In this document: piece by piece, positions 45,007 to 53,251 of the stretch
Position numbering within the stretch: position 1 is the first letter of the stretch
Layout: each line of letters begins with the position of its first letter
Source: Comamonas endophytica
GTDB taxonomy: Bacteria; Pseudomonadota; Gammaproteobacteria; Burkholderiales; Burkholderiaceae_C
Direction: 5' to 3'
Assembly (NCBI RefSeq): GCF_023634805.2
Contig: NZ_CP106881.1
Coordinates: 682,001-746,000 of the forward strand
DNA length: 64,000 nt
Program-made: the position numbers and the translations under genes
Notes under the pieces: generated by a model
Databases searched by the model: none
What the model was told of the DNA's origin: nothing
The model's input: the letters and a program-made list of their open reading frames with translations, nothing else

Positions 45007-46035
45007 TCATGTCTTGTGTTTCCGCATTTCCCGGCTCGGTGCGGAATTTTCAAATGAGTCGTTAACCCCCGGGGAGCCGCGCGTGCAAACGCGCAGCGCG
45101 CTTGCATCGAGCAGGCTGCCGTGCACCGTCTCGCCATGCCGCATATCCGCCAGCAGCAAAATGCGCCCCTCCTTCTCGGCCAGCGTGCGCGCCTGCACCG
45201 TGCCGCTGTTGGACACCACGCTAGCCGACAGCGCATCGGCGGCGCGCGAGGTCATCACCACCTGACCGCCATCGGCCGTGATCAGCTGCTGATTCTCGAT
45301 CAGCGTGCGCACCGTCGCCGGGTCCACCGCGACCTGCAGCTTGCCGTCCACCCCGGCCTGCAGCGTGACCTTGTCGCCGCCCGCCAGCACCACATTGCCC
45401 AGCCGCGCGCCAAGCGTGCCCTCGTTCTTCACCGTGGGCGCCAGCAGCGCCAGCGTGCCTCCATCGGCCACCGTGATATGGCCCTGGTTGGTGATGCCGC
45501 CCTGCGCCGCGCCGCGCCTGAAGACCTGCTTGCCGGCATCGAAGTCTTCGTTGGCGATATCCAGCGTGGAAGCCACCAGCCCGCCGACGTTCACCTGGCT
45601 GCCCTGGCCGAACACCACACCGTTGGGATTCACCAGCCAGACCTGGCCGTTGGCGCCGAGCTGGCCGTCGATGCGGCTGGCATTGCCGGCCACCACGCGG
45701 TTGAGCGCGATGGCGCTGGCGTTGGGCTGGTTGAATTGCACCTTGGCCCCGCTGCCGATGTCGAAGCCTTGCCAGTGCAGGATGGCCTTCTGGCTTGCCT
45801 GATCGATGGTCATCTGGTTGCCGGCTTGGCCAATGTGGGCCTGGCCGGAAACCACCTGCCCACCTGTCGGAAGAACCTGTGCCCCTGTGGGCAGGGCCAG
45901 CAGCGCGCCCAGCAGCAACGCCATCGGCGCCAATGCCTTGGCCGCGCGGCTCTTGCCGCGGCCGCGTGCGGTTTCAGGAGCGGGAACGCAGCGCTGGGTG
46001 GCGTCGTTCCAGACGAGGCGGTAGCTGTGGTTCAT
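45007..46035 (-). CDS. Two-partner secretion exoprotein (TpsA), 5' part with ESPR signal and TPS domain
   Basis: A 342-codon frame. MNHSYRLVWNDATQRCV is an extended signal peptide region (ESPR) and a hydrophobic core follows to LPTGAQ. The TPS (haemagglutination activity) domain shows VSGQAHIGQAGNQMTIDQAS, AILHWQGFDIGSG, FNQPNASAIALNRV and GQVWLVNPNGVVFGQG. After LLDASA (about 45103) the frame enters nusG-rplK spacer sequence and stops at 45007, so it lacks the repeat domain encoded at 38831-44690. tpsB lies 63 bp upstream, in the usual B-A order. Confidence 0.85.
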   Translation of the reverse strand: MNHSYRLVWNDATQRCVPAPETARGRGKSRAAKALAPMALLLGALLALPTGAQVLPTGGQVVSGQAHIGQAGNQMTIDQASQKAILHWQGFDIGSGAKVQFNQPNASAIALNRVVAGNASRIDGQLGANGQVWLVNPNGVVFGQGSQVNVGGLVASTLDIANEDFDAGKQVFRRGAAQGGITNQGHITVADGGTLALLAPTVKNEGTLGARLGNVVLAGGDKVTLQAGVDGKLQVAVDPATVRTLIENQQLITADGGQVVMTSRAADALSASVVSNSGTVQARTLAEKEGRILLLADMRHGETVHGSLLDASALRVCTRGSPGVNDSFENSAPSREMRKHKT

Positions 46036-46098
46036 GGCAAGGCTTTCCGGAGGTCTTCATCGCGGCCACGGCCGCTGCTTGTTCGGGCTCGTTGCGTG

Positions 46099-47817
46099 TC
46101 AGAAGTAGCGCTGCAGATTGATCCAGCCGCGCACGCTTTTCTCGCGGCTGCCGTCGCTGTTGCGGCCCTGGTTGCTCCCGGGATTGCTGCCGACGGGCTT
46201 GGCGATGCTGGTTGCCAGCTGCCAGCCGCGCAGGCTGCCAATGCCGCGCCAGTTCAGGCCCGCACCCACGCCCGAGAGGTTGTAGCTGTTGGCCCGGCCG
46301 CTGCCACCGTCCCAGCCGGCCCAGGGGCGCCTGTGCTGGCGGATGCGGCCAGCGTCATAGAAGGCCAGCGCCCGCCAGCCGCTGCCCAGCTCGCGCTGCA
46401 ACTCCAGCTTGAGCAACACGCCGCTGTCGCCATCGGCTTCGTTGATCGGGTAGGCGCGCACCTGGCTGGGGCCGCCCAAGGTCATGCGCTCGGAGCTGAC
46501 AAGGTTGCCGTTGGCCACCTGTCCGGACAGCGCGGCCTGCACCTGCCAGCCCGCGCCCAGCCATTGCAGTCGGCCCAGCTGCAGCGCCAGCTTGGTGTAG
46601 CTGCCGGCGCTGCGCGGGCCGGCCGCGTCCTGGGCGCGGCTGCCTTCGATGTCGCGGATGTTCAACGACCCCTGGGTCAGGTCCGCGCCTGCCCAGCTCA
46701 GCCCGCCGCCGCCCAGCCCGTCGCGCAGGTCGCCATTCATTCCCAGGGTCAGGGCGTTGATCCTGTTGAGGCGCAGCGGCTGCGACAGAGCGTCGTCGCT
46801 GTAGCGGCGGTGTTCATAACCCAGCGACAGCGTCACATTGCGCTCGCCCTGGCGCACCAGCGGGTAGCTCAGAGTCAGGCCTGCGCCACTGGACTTGCCC
46901 TCGAGCTCGCGGCCGAAGTTGCCGCCCAGCTCGTAGCGCAGCAGCGAGGCATGGGCCGCGAGGCGCAAGCCATCGTGGCCCAGCGGCAGGCTGTAGCGGC
47001 CCACCACGCTGCGTATGCCCTCCGAGCCCAGCAGCCGCAGCCCCAGCTGGTCGCCGATGCCCGTGAGGTTGTTGAGCGCCAGCCCGCCGACGGCCTGCGC
47101 GCGCCCCGTGGAGCGATTGCCGAAGTTGTTCAGGCCGATGTCGCCGGTCACCAAGGGAGTGTCGTGCACCACCACCTGCAGATCGGAATGGCCCACGCTC
47201 TGGCCGGCCTGCAGCAGCCCCTGCGCCTCGATGCCCGGGAGGTCGTTGGCCAGCAGCAACCCGCGCTCGAGCGCGGCGGCCGACAGTGGCGCGCCGGCTT
47301 GCAGCCGGTTGGTGACCAGTTGCCGCACACGCTCGGCGTCGGCGCGCTCGCCATTCTGTTGGCCCAGCTGGCTCGCGCCAAAGCGGCCCTCGAGCACCTG
47401 GATGCGGATATGGCCATCGGTGACATCCTGCTGCGGCAGGAAGACGCGCACGTACCAGCCGCGTTCGCGGTAATGCTGGGCCACGCGCTGCGCGGCCTGC
47501 TCGAGCTCGGCCAGCGTCAGCGACTTGCCGACCGATTCCTGCACCAGCGCCTGCAGTTCCTCCAGCGGAATCAGGGTCGCGCCTTGGATGGAAATGCGCT
47601 GCACGGCCACGCGCGGCGCATTCTCGTCCTGCGGCACGGGCTGGGCCGCGGCGGCGGGTCGCTGCGGCTCCACCGCGCGCGGCGCCTCCAGGTTGCGCTC
47701 GGTCTCGCGCGACAGCGAGCCCGCATCGGGAATGGACTGCGCCATGGCGGGCTCGGCCAGCAGGCACAGCAGCAGGGCCAGGCGTACGCTGGATGGAAAG
47801 GAGGTCGATGTGCTCAC
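46099..47817 (-). CDS. ShlB/FhaC/HecB-family two-partner secretion outer-membrane transporter (TpsB)
   Basis: A 572-residue Omp85-superfamily transporter. A signal peptide (LALLLCLLAEPAMAQ) is followed by a POTRA_2 domain (VQRISIQGATLIPLEELQALV) and a second ShlB POTRA. The barrel carries motifs such as GDIGLNNFGNRSTG and, in the L6 region, MTLGGPSQVRAYP, with a C-terminal Phe (INLQRYF) for BAM-dependent insertion. The GTG at 47817 is preceded by AGGAAG. It exports the TpsA coded directly downstream. The long upstream gap (47818-48143) probably carries its promoter. Confidence 0.92.
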   Translation of the reverse strand: MSTSTSFPSSVRLALLLCLLAEPAMAQSIPDAGSLSRETERNLEAPRAVEPQRPAAAAQPVPQDENAPRVAVQRISIQGATLIPLEELQALVQESVGKSLTLAELEQAAQRVAQHYRERGWYVRVFLPQQDVTDGHIRIQVLEGRFGASQLGQQNGERADAERVRQLVTNRLQAGAPLSAAALERGLLLANDLPGIEAQGLLQAGQSVGHSDLQVVVHDTPLVTGDIGLNNFGNRSTGRAQAVGGLALNNLTGIGDQLGLRLLGSEGIRSVVGRYSLPLGHDGLRLAAHASLLRYELGGNFGRELEGKSSGAGLTLSYPLVRQGERNVTLSLGYEHRRYSDDALSQPLRLNRINALTLGMNGDLRDGLGGGGLSWAGADLTQGSLNIRDIEGSRAQDAAGPRSAGSYTKLALQLGRLQWLGAGWQVQAALSGQVANGNLVSSERMTLGGPSQVRAYPINEADGDSGVLLKLELQRELGSGWRALAFYDAGRIRQHRRPWAGWDGGSGRANSYNLSGVGAGLNWRGIGSLRGWQLATSIAKPVGSNPGSNQGRNSDGSREKSVRGWINLQRYF

Positions 47818-47984
47818 TTCAGCTTCCTGTGAATGCTGCGAAATACGCTGCCCTCAACCCCCCGGCCCAAGGGCAAGTCAAGAAATTTCCATGGCCGGAA
47901 ATCACCCGGTCGAAGGTTCGACCTATGGCCTCGTGTTACTTATTGATTTTTTTGTAACCATAAGTATCTTAAATTGGACGCAGT

Positions 47985-47998
47985 TGTCCCTGCGGACA
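47985..47998. promoter_or_regulatory. Inverted repeat upstream of tpsB
   Basis: TGTCC-ctgc-GGACA, a short perfect inverted repeat, lies in the AT-rich region 170-180 bp ahead of the tpsB start. It could be an operator. The rest of the 377-bp gap 47818-48194 shows no gene apart from the terminator at 48144-48177. Confidence 0.25.
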
Positions 47999-48143
47999 TT
48001 GCAAAGTGCATCAAGTGGTACGGGACCTGGCCGTTCGAACGCATTCGTACGGCCTGTCTGCATGGGTAACGCCTGCGCGCCGGAAATTCCATCCCCGGCG
48101 TGAAATTGGTGCTTGCCTTGCCATCGGCAGGGATCCGGTGCCC

Positions 48144-48177
48144 ATGAAAAAAGGCACCTGACGGTGCCTTTTTTCAT
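48144..48177 (-). terminator. Strong, likely bidirectional Rho-independent terminator
   Basis: Arms ATGAAAAAAGGCACC and GGTGCCTTTTTTCAT with a TGAC loop: a GC stem flanked by A6 and T6 runs, so it can act on both strands. It begins 18 bp after the stop of the minus-strand gene ending at 48195, which it most likely terminates. Confidence 0.9.
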
Positions 48178-48194
48178 CGTGCTTGCAGAAGGTG

Positions 48195-48992
48195 TCACTG
48201 TGCATTTTTCGCGAGCTCTTCCTTTTCAAGTATCTGTCCTTGCCGTTGGTACATGAAGACGCCGAACAACGCGCCGCCGATCAGGCTGATGGGGTTGGAT
48301 GCCCCGGCAATGAGAAGAAGGTTGTTCATGGCCACGCCATTCCAGACGCCGGCGGTGGCCTTCAAACCGGACTTGCGGATCGCGGGTTTCTGGTGATCGA
48401 AGTAATAGATGATGCCGGCCTTGATCACGAACAGGCCCACCAGCCCTGCGGGCGAAGTGTTGATGAGGCCGTTTTTCTCGGCGAGACCGGGCTGGTTGAG
48501 GCCGATGTTCGTGGTCACGCTGTCGGCCAGTGCGCCGGCCAGGGGAAGATGGGTGGCGTCGGAGAACCAGGCTGCCTTGGACTGCGGCGGGGATTGTGTC
48601 TCGACGGGGCCTGAGACCGGGGAGCCTGCCACCGGGCTCGTTGTCACGGAGCTGCCTGCAACCACGGCGGCTGCAACCGGCTTGCCTGCCGGCACCGCCT
48701 GCGCCGTTCCCAAAACAATGGATTCGCCCGCCGAATATCGGCCTGTACCGGTCTGGGAAGGCAATTCGTTGGGCTGGGCAGGCATTTCCCCGGGCTGGTC
48801 AGGTATTTTCCTGGCCGGCACGAAATATCCCAATGGAATCGAATCGCCGGCTGAATAACGGACCACCTTGTCTTCGGCGGGTTTCGAACCACCCAATGGA
48901 TTGGCGATGGCCGTGGCGTCCTGGGCCAAGGCTCCTGTGCTGAAAACCAACACCGCTGCAGCCGGCAGCAGGGATTTCAATATCTTAGTCAT
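48195..48992 (-). CDS. Exported protein of unknown function with C-terminal membrane segments
   Basis: A 265-residue protein. A signal peptide (MTKILKSLLPAAAVLVFSTGALAQ) is followed by a low-complexity Pro/Ala/Val-rich part holding two copies of a motif, RYSAGDSIPLG and RYSAGESIVLG. The C-terminal about 130 residues contain two or three hydrophobic segments (SPAGLVGLFVIKAGIIYYFD, NNLLLIAGASNPISLIGGALFGVFMY) and a charged tail. I do not recognise a family. It has its own terminator and sits upstream of tpsB on the same strand, so a link to the adhesin system is possible but unproven. Confidence 0.7.
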   Translation of the reverse strand: MTKILKSLLPAAAVLVFSTGALAQDATAIANPLGGSKPAEDKVVRYSAGDSIPLGYFVPARKIPDQPGEMPAQPNELPSQTGTGRYSAGESIVLGTAQAVPAGKPVAAAVVAGSSVTTSPVAGSPVSGPVETQSPPQSKAAWFSDATHLPLAGALADSVTTNIGLNQPGLAEKNGLINTSPAGLVGLFVIKAGIIYYFDHQKPAIRKSGLKATAGVWNGVAMNNLLLIAGASNPISLIGGALFGVFMYQRQGQILEKEELAKNAQ

Positions 48993-49187
48993 TTAATAAA
49001 CCTATCGAGTTAATATTTCCAATTGTAGGATCCAATAAAAACCCGCGGGTCAGTAGTGTTTACAAGCTCTTACAGAGTGCGCTACCCGTTTACAAAACGT
49101 TCCATCAGTTGCAAGTCGACCTCACGCACTGACGGCATCGCGGCCATGACGGACAATGGCCAGCTGTTTCCTGTCTCGATCCTGTCC

Positions 49188-49691
49188 ATGTCCGTCCAAT
49201 TGATCTATGCACGCGCCGCCAATGGCGTCATCGGCGAGAACAACGCCATGCCCTGGCACCTGCCCGAAGACCTGGCGCATTTCAAGCAGCTCACCGGGGG
49301 CAGCGCCGTCGTCATGGGCCGCAAGACCTGGGACTCGCTGCCCGAGCGCTTTCGCCCGCTGCCCGGGCGCAGCAATATCGTCGTCACGCGCCAGCCCGGC
49401 TGGCAGGCTGCGGGCGCGCTGCGCGCCGCAAGCCTCGAGGAGGCGCTGGCCATGGCGGCGCAGCACAGCGCCGATGTCTGGGTGATGGGCGGCGCGCAGA
49501 TCTATGCGCAGGCCCTGCCGCTGGCCGACGCCGTGGAAGTCACCGAGATCCACCGCGATTTCCAGGGCGACGCCTTCGCGCCGCAGCTGGGCAGCGAATG
49601 GGTCGAGGCCACGCGCAGCGAGGCCGTGAGCCGCACCGGCCTGCCCTATGCCTTCGTGCGCTATGTGCGCGCATCTGCCGCCGCGCGCTGA
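49188..49691 (+). CDS. folA: Dihydrofolate reductase
   Basis: A 167-residue DHFR reducing dihydrofolate to tetrahydrofolate with NADPH. It shows LIYARAANGVIGENNAMPWH with the Met20-type loop, LPEDLAHFKQLT (catalytic acidic residue in PEDLAHF), VVMGRKTWDSLP and VWVMGGAQIYAQALP. The ATG at 49188 gives the standard length; in-frame ATGs at 49056 and 49146 would add an unusual N-terminal tail. The ribosome-binding site is weak. thyA, which makes its substrate, is about 24 kb upstream on the same strand. Confidence 0.95.
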   Translation: MSVQLIYARAANGVIGENNAMPWHLPEDLAHFKQLTGGSAVVMGRKTWDSLPERFRPLPGRSNIVVTRQPGWQAAGALRAASLEEALAMAAQHSADVWVMGGAQIYAQALPLADAVEVTEIHRDFQGDAFAPQLGSEWVEATRSEAVSRTGLPYAFVRYVRASAAAR

Positions 49692-49818
49692 GGTCGGTTG
49701 CAGCTGTCACCGCCGCGACACGCGCAACGCCTCCCTGCGTCGGCGCATGCGCCAAGCAATGCGTTCTTCGAAATAATGCCCCTGGGGCCGCAAGCCGCCC
49801 CGCCTCCAAAGCCACTGC

Positions 49819-50886
49819 ATGAGCCTGATCCAACCGCTGCCCTCCGGCCCACTGGACATCGTGGGCGATGTCCATGGGGAATACGACGCCCTGCTGTCGC
49901 TGCTGGCACAACTGGGCTACGACCAGGAGGGCCGCCACCCCGCGCAGCGCCAGCTGGTCTTCGTCGGCGACTTCTGCGACCGCGGCCCCGACAGCCCGGC
50001 AGTGCTGGCGCTGGCGCGGCGGCTGGTGCAAGGCGGGCGTGCGCTGGCGGTCGCCGGCAACCATGAGATCAACCTGCTGCGCGAGGACCCCAAGGATGGC
50101 TCGGGCTGGTTCTTCGACAGCCGCACGGCCTCCGACCAACCCAAGTACGCGCCCTTCGCGCAGCCGCAGGACGAGGCCGAGCGCCAGGCGATCACCGAAT
50201 TCGCCGCCGGCCTGCCCGTGGCGCTGGAGCGCGAGGACCTGCGCATCGTCCATGCGGCTTGGGTCGAGCCGCAGATCAGGGCCGTGCGCGCCATGCCCCT
50301 GGGTAGCCTGCGCGCGCAATACGACCACTGGGAGGCCGTGGCCGAAACCCAGGCCGGGGCCGGCGAGCTGCGCGCGCGCCGTGCGGCCGAGGCGCTGGCC
50401 TGGCCGCACAGCCTGGAGGATGCGCGCGAGCGCCCGCCCTTCCTGCCCGCGCACTCGGAAAGCGAGCTCAACAAGGCGGTGTTCAATCCGCTGAAAGTGC
50501 TGACCACCGGCCTGGAACGGCGCTGCACCGAGCCCTTCTATGCGGGCGGCAAGTGGCGCTTCGTCGAGCGCATGGCCTGGTGGAACGATTACCACGACGC
50601 GCCCGCGGTGGTCATCGGCCACTACTGGCGCCGGCTGCACCCGCCGCGCGTGCCGGTGCATGGCAAGCAGGAGGAAAACCTGTTCGGCCAGACGCCGCCG
50701 CTGTCCTGGCATGGCCCTCGCGGCAATGTGTTCTGCGTGGATTATTCGGTGGGCGGGCGCTGGGTCGCGCGGCTCGCGGGCGAGGCGCGCGACGAGCGCT
50801 TCAACCTGGCGGCGCTGCGCTGGCCCGAACGCACGCTGATGTTCGAAGACGGCAGGGAAGTGCCGACGCAGGATTTCGGCGGGTAG
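49819..50886 (+). CDS. Calcineurin-like metallophosphoesterase
   Basis: A 355-residue soluble phosphoesterase of the PPP-like type. The metal and phosphate motifs are DIVGDVHGEYDAL, VFVGDFCDRGPDSP, VAGNHEIN and IGHYWRR, followed later by VFCVDYSVG. The set resembles bacterial protein/diadenosine-tetraphosphate phosphatases, but it is longer than those and contains an insertion between residues of about 90 and 220. No signal peptide. It follows folA by 127 bp. Confidence 0.88.
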   Translation: MSLIQPLPSGPLDIVGDVHGEYDALLSLLAQLGYDQEGRHPAQRQLVFVGDFCDRGPDSPAVLALARRLVQGGRALAVAGNHEINLLREDPKDGSGWFFDSRTASDQPKYAPFAQPQDEAERQAITEFAAGLPVALEREDLRIVHAAWVEPQIRAVRAMPLGSLRAQYDHWEAVAETQAGAGELRARRAAEALAWPHSLEDARERPPFLPAHSESELNKAVFNPLKVLTTGLERRCTEPFYAGGKWRFVERMAWWNDYHDAPAVVIGHYWRRLHPPRVPVHGKQEENLFGQTPPLSWHGPRGNVFCVDYSVGGRWVARLAGEARDERFNLAALRWPERTLMFEDGREVPTQDFGG

Positions 50887-51005
50887 GAGGGCCTTCCGGT
50901 TATCCCTGCAGACCGTGCCCAAGCTTGTGCATAACTGCCGGAACAAGTGGCGGAAATGGCGCCGGTGCTGGGTTTGCGGGGGGTGCTTAAAAAATGGGCA
51001 GTCGC

Positions 51006-51911
51006 TCAGGGGGCGCGTCTTCGCGCACCCAGCAACACCACCACCAGCGCCACGACGATGCATGCCCCACCCGCCCACTGCCAGTGCGTGACCTGTTCGC
51101 CCAGCAGCAGGATGCCCGCCGCCAGCCCGATGACCGGCACGCCCAGGCTGAAGGGCGCGACGCGGCTCGCCGGGTGGCGCTTGAGCAGGCCAGTCCACAG
51201 CGCATAGGCGGTGACGGTGGCGCACCAGCCGAGATAGGCCACCGACAGCCAGCTCGCCAGCGGCGCATCGGGCCATTGCCAGCGCTGCGCCGGCGCATCG
51301 AACAGCAAGCTCAGCAGCATGAAAGGCACGATCGGCACGATCGCGCTCCAGACCACGAAGCCCAGCGCATCGTAGCTGCCCGCGACCTGCTGCATGCGCC
51401 GCGCGACGATATTCGAGCTGGCCCACATCGCCGCCGCCACCAGGTTCAGGAGGAAACCCAGCAAGGTGGTGCCCGCGGCCGCCGCACCGCCCGCGTAGTT
51501 CATGGCAAAGCAACCCAGGCCGATGGCCGCGCAGACTAGGCCGCACTTGAGCGGGCGCGAGAGCTGCTCGCCCAGCAGCAGCACGCCCAGCAGCGCGGTG
51601 AAGAACACCTGCGTCTGCATCAGCACCGAAGCCAGCGCCGCCGTCATGCCCACCTGCAGCGCGATGAACAGCACGCCGAATTGCCCCACGCCCTGGCACA
51701 GCCCATAGGCGATGAGCCAGCGCCAGGGCACATCGGGCCGGCGCACGATCAGCACCAGCGGCAGCGCCGCGAACACATAGCGCCACAGGCCCAGCTGGAA
51801 GGGCGTGAAGTCGGCCAGCGCCCATTTCATGGCCACGAAGTTCAGCCCCCAGATCACCACCACCGACAGCGCGGCCAGCAGATCGCGGCCCGAGAAGGAG
51901 GAGCTGCTCAT
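51006..51911 (-). CDS. EamA/DMT-family transporter
   Basis: A 301-residue protein with ten predicted membrane helices in two EamA repeats (about residues 10-140 and 155-295). The opening VVVIWGLNFVAMKWAL and the SVLMQTQVFFTALLGVLLLGEQL segment resemble the E. coli EamA (YdeD) O-acetylserine/cysteine exporter. With organosulfur genes just upstream, a thiol or amino-acid exporter role is reasonable but inferred. The ATG at 51911 is chosen by family length. 180 bp separate it from the preceding gene of the sulfur cluster. Confidence 0.85.
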   Translation of the reverse strand: MSSSSFSGRDLLAALSVVVIWGLNFVAMKWALADFTPFQLGLWRYVFAALPLVLIVRRPDVPWRWLIAYGLCQGVGQFGVLFIALQVGMTAALASVLMQTQVFFTALLGVLLLGEQLSRPLKCGLVCAAIGLGCFAMNYAGGAAAAGTTLLGFLLNLVAAAMWASSNIVARRMQQVAGSYDALGFVVWSAIVPIVPFMLLSLLFDAPAQRWQWPDAPLASWLSVAYLGWCATVTAYALWTGLLKRHPASRVAPFSLGVPVIGLAAGILLLGEQVTHWQWAGGACIVVALVVVLLGARRRAP

Positions 51912-52091
51912 GGGGTGCGCCTGAAGTGGCGGGCGGGCGGGCGCAGCAGTAGACCCGGGGCGATAGAAGGAAGCATCACTGTGGTGGTTGCGAGCCCCAT
52001 GCCGGCAGCATGGAGGCGGAGCGGGAATGCACATACAGGCATCGACGGATGCCATTTTGCCCAAACGGCACGCTCCCCACACCACGATGCC

Positions 52092-53249
52092 TCAAGCCGT
52101 TCGCTGCCCCTGCTCCAGCGCATGCCGGCCCGCCACGACCAGCGCACTGTCTTCCTGCGGCGTATGGATGCGCCCGCACAGCACATCGCGCAGATGGCGC
52201 TCCAGCGGATTGCGCCGCGACAGGCCATGGTTGCTGGTCAGCGCCAACGCTTCCTGCACCAGCTCCGCGGCCTGGCGCATCACCAGGGTCTTGACCAGGC
52301 CGCTCTCGGCCAGCGCAATCTGTTCTCCGCGGTCCAGATCGCTGGCAAGGCTCGCCAGCAGGCGTTGATTCGACAGCAGCAGCGCCTCGATGCGCCCCAC
52401 CGCCTCCTGCACGCGCGGCAGCGTCGCCAGCGGCGCGCCCAGGCCCGAGGGCGTGCGCTCGCGCAGGAAGTTCAGCAGCCAGTCGCGCGCGGCCAGCGCC
52501 ACGCCGGTGTAGAGCGCGCCCAGCAGCACTGTCATATCCGCCTGGGCGTTGACATCGCGTGCCTGTGCGCCCGGTGCAGCCAGGCCCATGGCGTGGTCGA
52601 GGGGCGTGGGCACGCCATCGAGGATCACGTCGTGGCTGCCGCTGGCGCGCAGGCCCAGATGGTCCCAGGTGGTCTCTATCCGCACGCCCGGGCTGTCCGC
52701 GCGCACCAGGAAGCTGCCGACCAGCGGCTCGGCATCGTCGGTGCGGGCCCAGACCACATACCAACGCAGGATCGGCGCGCCGGTGGAGTAGATCTTGCGC
52801 CCGCTCAGGCGCCAGCCATCCGGCGTGCGCCGCGCCACCGTTGCCGGCAGGCCGCCGCGCGCGGGCGTGCCCAGCTCGGGCTCGACGCGCAGCGCGTTGG
52901 CCAGCGACACGCTGCCAGCCGCCTCCTGCACCAATTGCCGCGCAAGATGCTCGGGCCAGAAGCTGCCGGCGCGGAACATGCCGCGCTGCTGCAGATACTG
53001 CATGCTCAGCACCAGCGCCGTGGCCGGGCAGCCATAGCCGATGGCACCGATGACTTCGGCCAGTTCCGCCACCGAGGCCTGCTGCCCGCCCCAGGCGCGC
53101 GGCGCGGCCAGCGCCAGCAAGCCGGCGCGCTGCAGGTCGGCGAAATTGGCGTGGGGAAAGCTGCCTTCGCGGTCATGCGCCACCGCACGCTGGCCGAAAT
53201 CCGCGGCCAGCGTGCGGGCGCTGTCGCCCCAGCGCATCTCGAGCCTCAT
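52092..53249 (-). CDS. Acyl-CoA dehydrogenase-fold flavin monooxygenase (SfnB/DszC-like)
   Basis: A 385-residue acyl-CoA-dehydrogenase-fold protein with the three domains: helical N-terminus (VAELAEVIGAIGYGCPATALVL), beta middle (DGWRLSGRKIYSTGAPILRW, TTWDHLGLRASGSHDVILDG) and helical C-terminus. It lacks an obvious catalytic Glu of true dehydrogenases, as far as I can align it. Similar proteins (SfnB, DszC) are reduced-flavin monooxygenases on sulfur compounds. The start lies 2 bp after the stop of the luciferase-like monooxygenase gene, so both belong to one unit. Confidence 0.82.
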   Translation of the reverse strand: MRLEMRWGDSARTLAADFGQRAVAHDREGSFPHANFADLQRAGLLALAAPRAWGGQQASVAELAEVIGAIGYGCPATALVLSMQYLQQRGMFRAGSFWPEHLARQLVQEAAGSVSLANALRVEPELGTPARGGLPATVARRTPDGWRLSGRKIYSTGAPILRWYVVWARTDDAEPLVGSFLVRADSPGVRIETTWDHLGLRASGSHDVILDGVPTPLDHAMGLAAPGAQARDVNAQADMTVLLGALYTGVALAARDWLLNFLRERTPSGLGAPLATLPRVQEAVGRIEALLLSNQRLLASLASDLDRGEQIALAESGLVKTLVMRQAAELVQEALALTSNHGLSRRNPLERHLRDVLCGRIHTPQEDSALVVAGRHALEQGQRTA

Positions 53250-53251
53250 GC

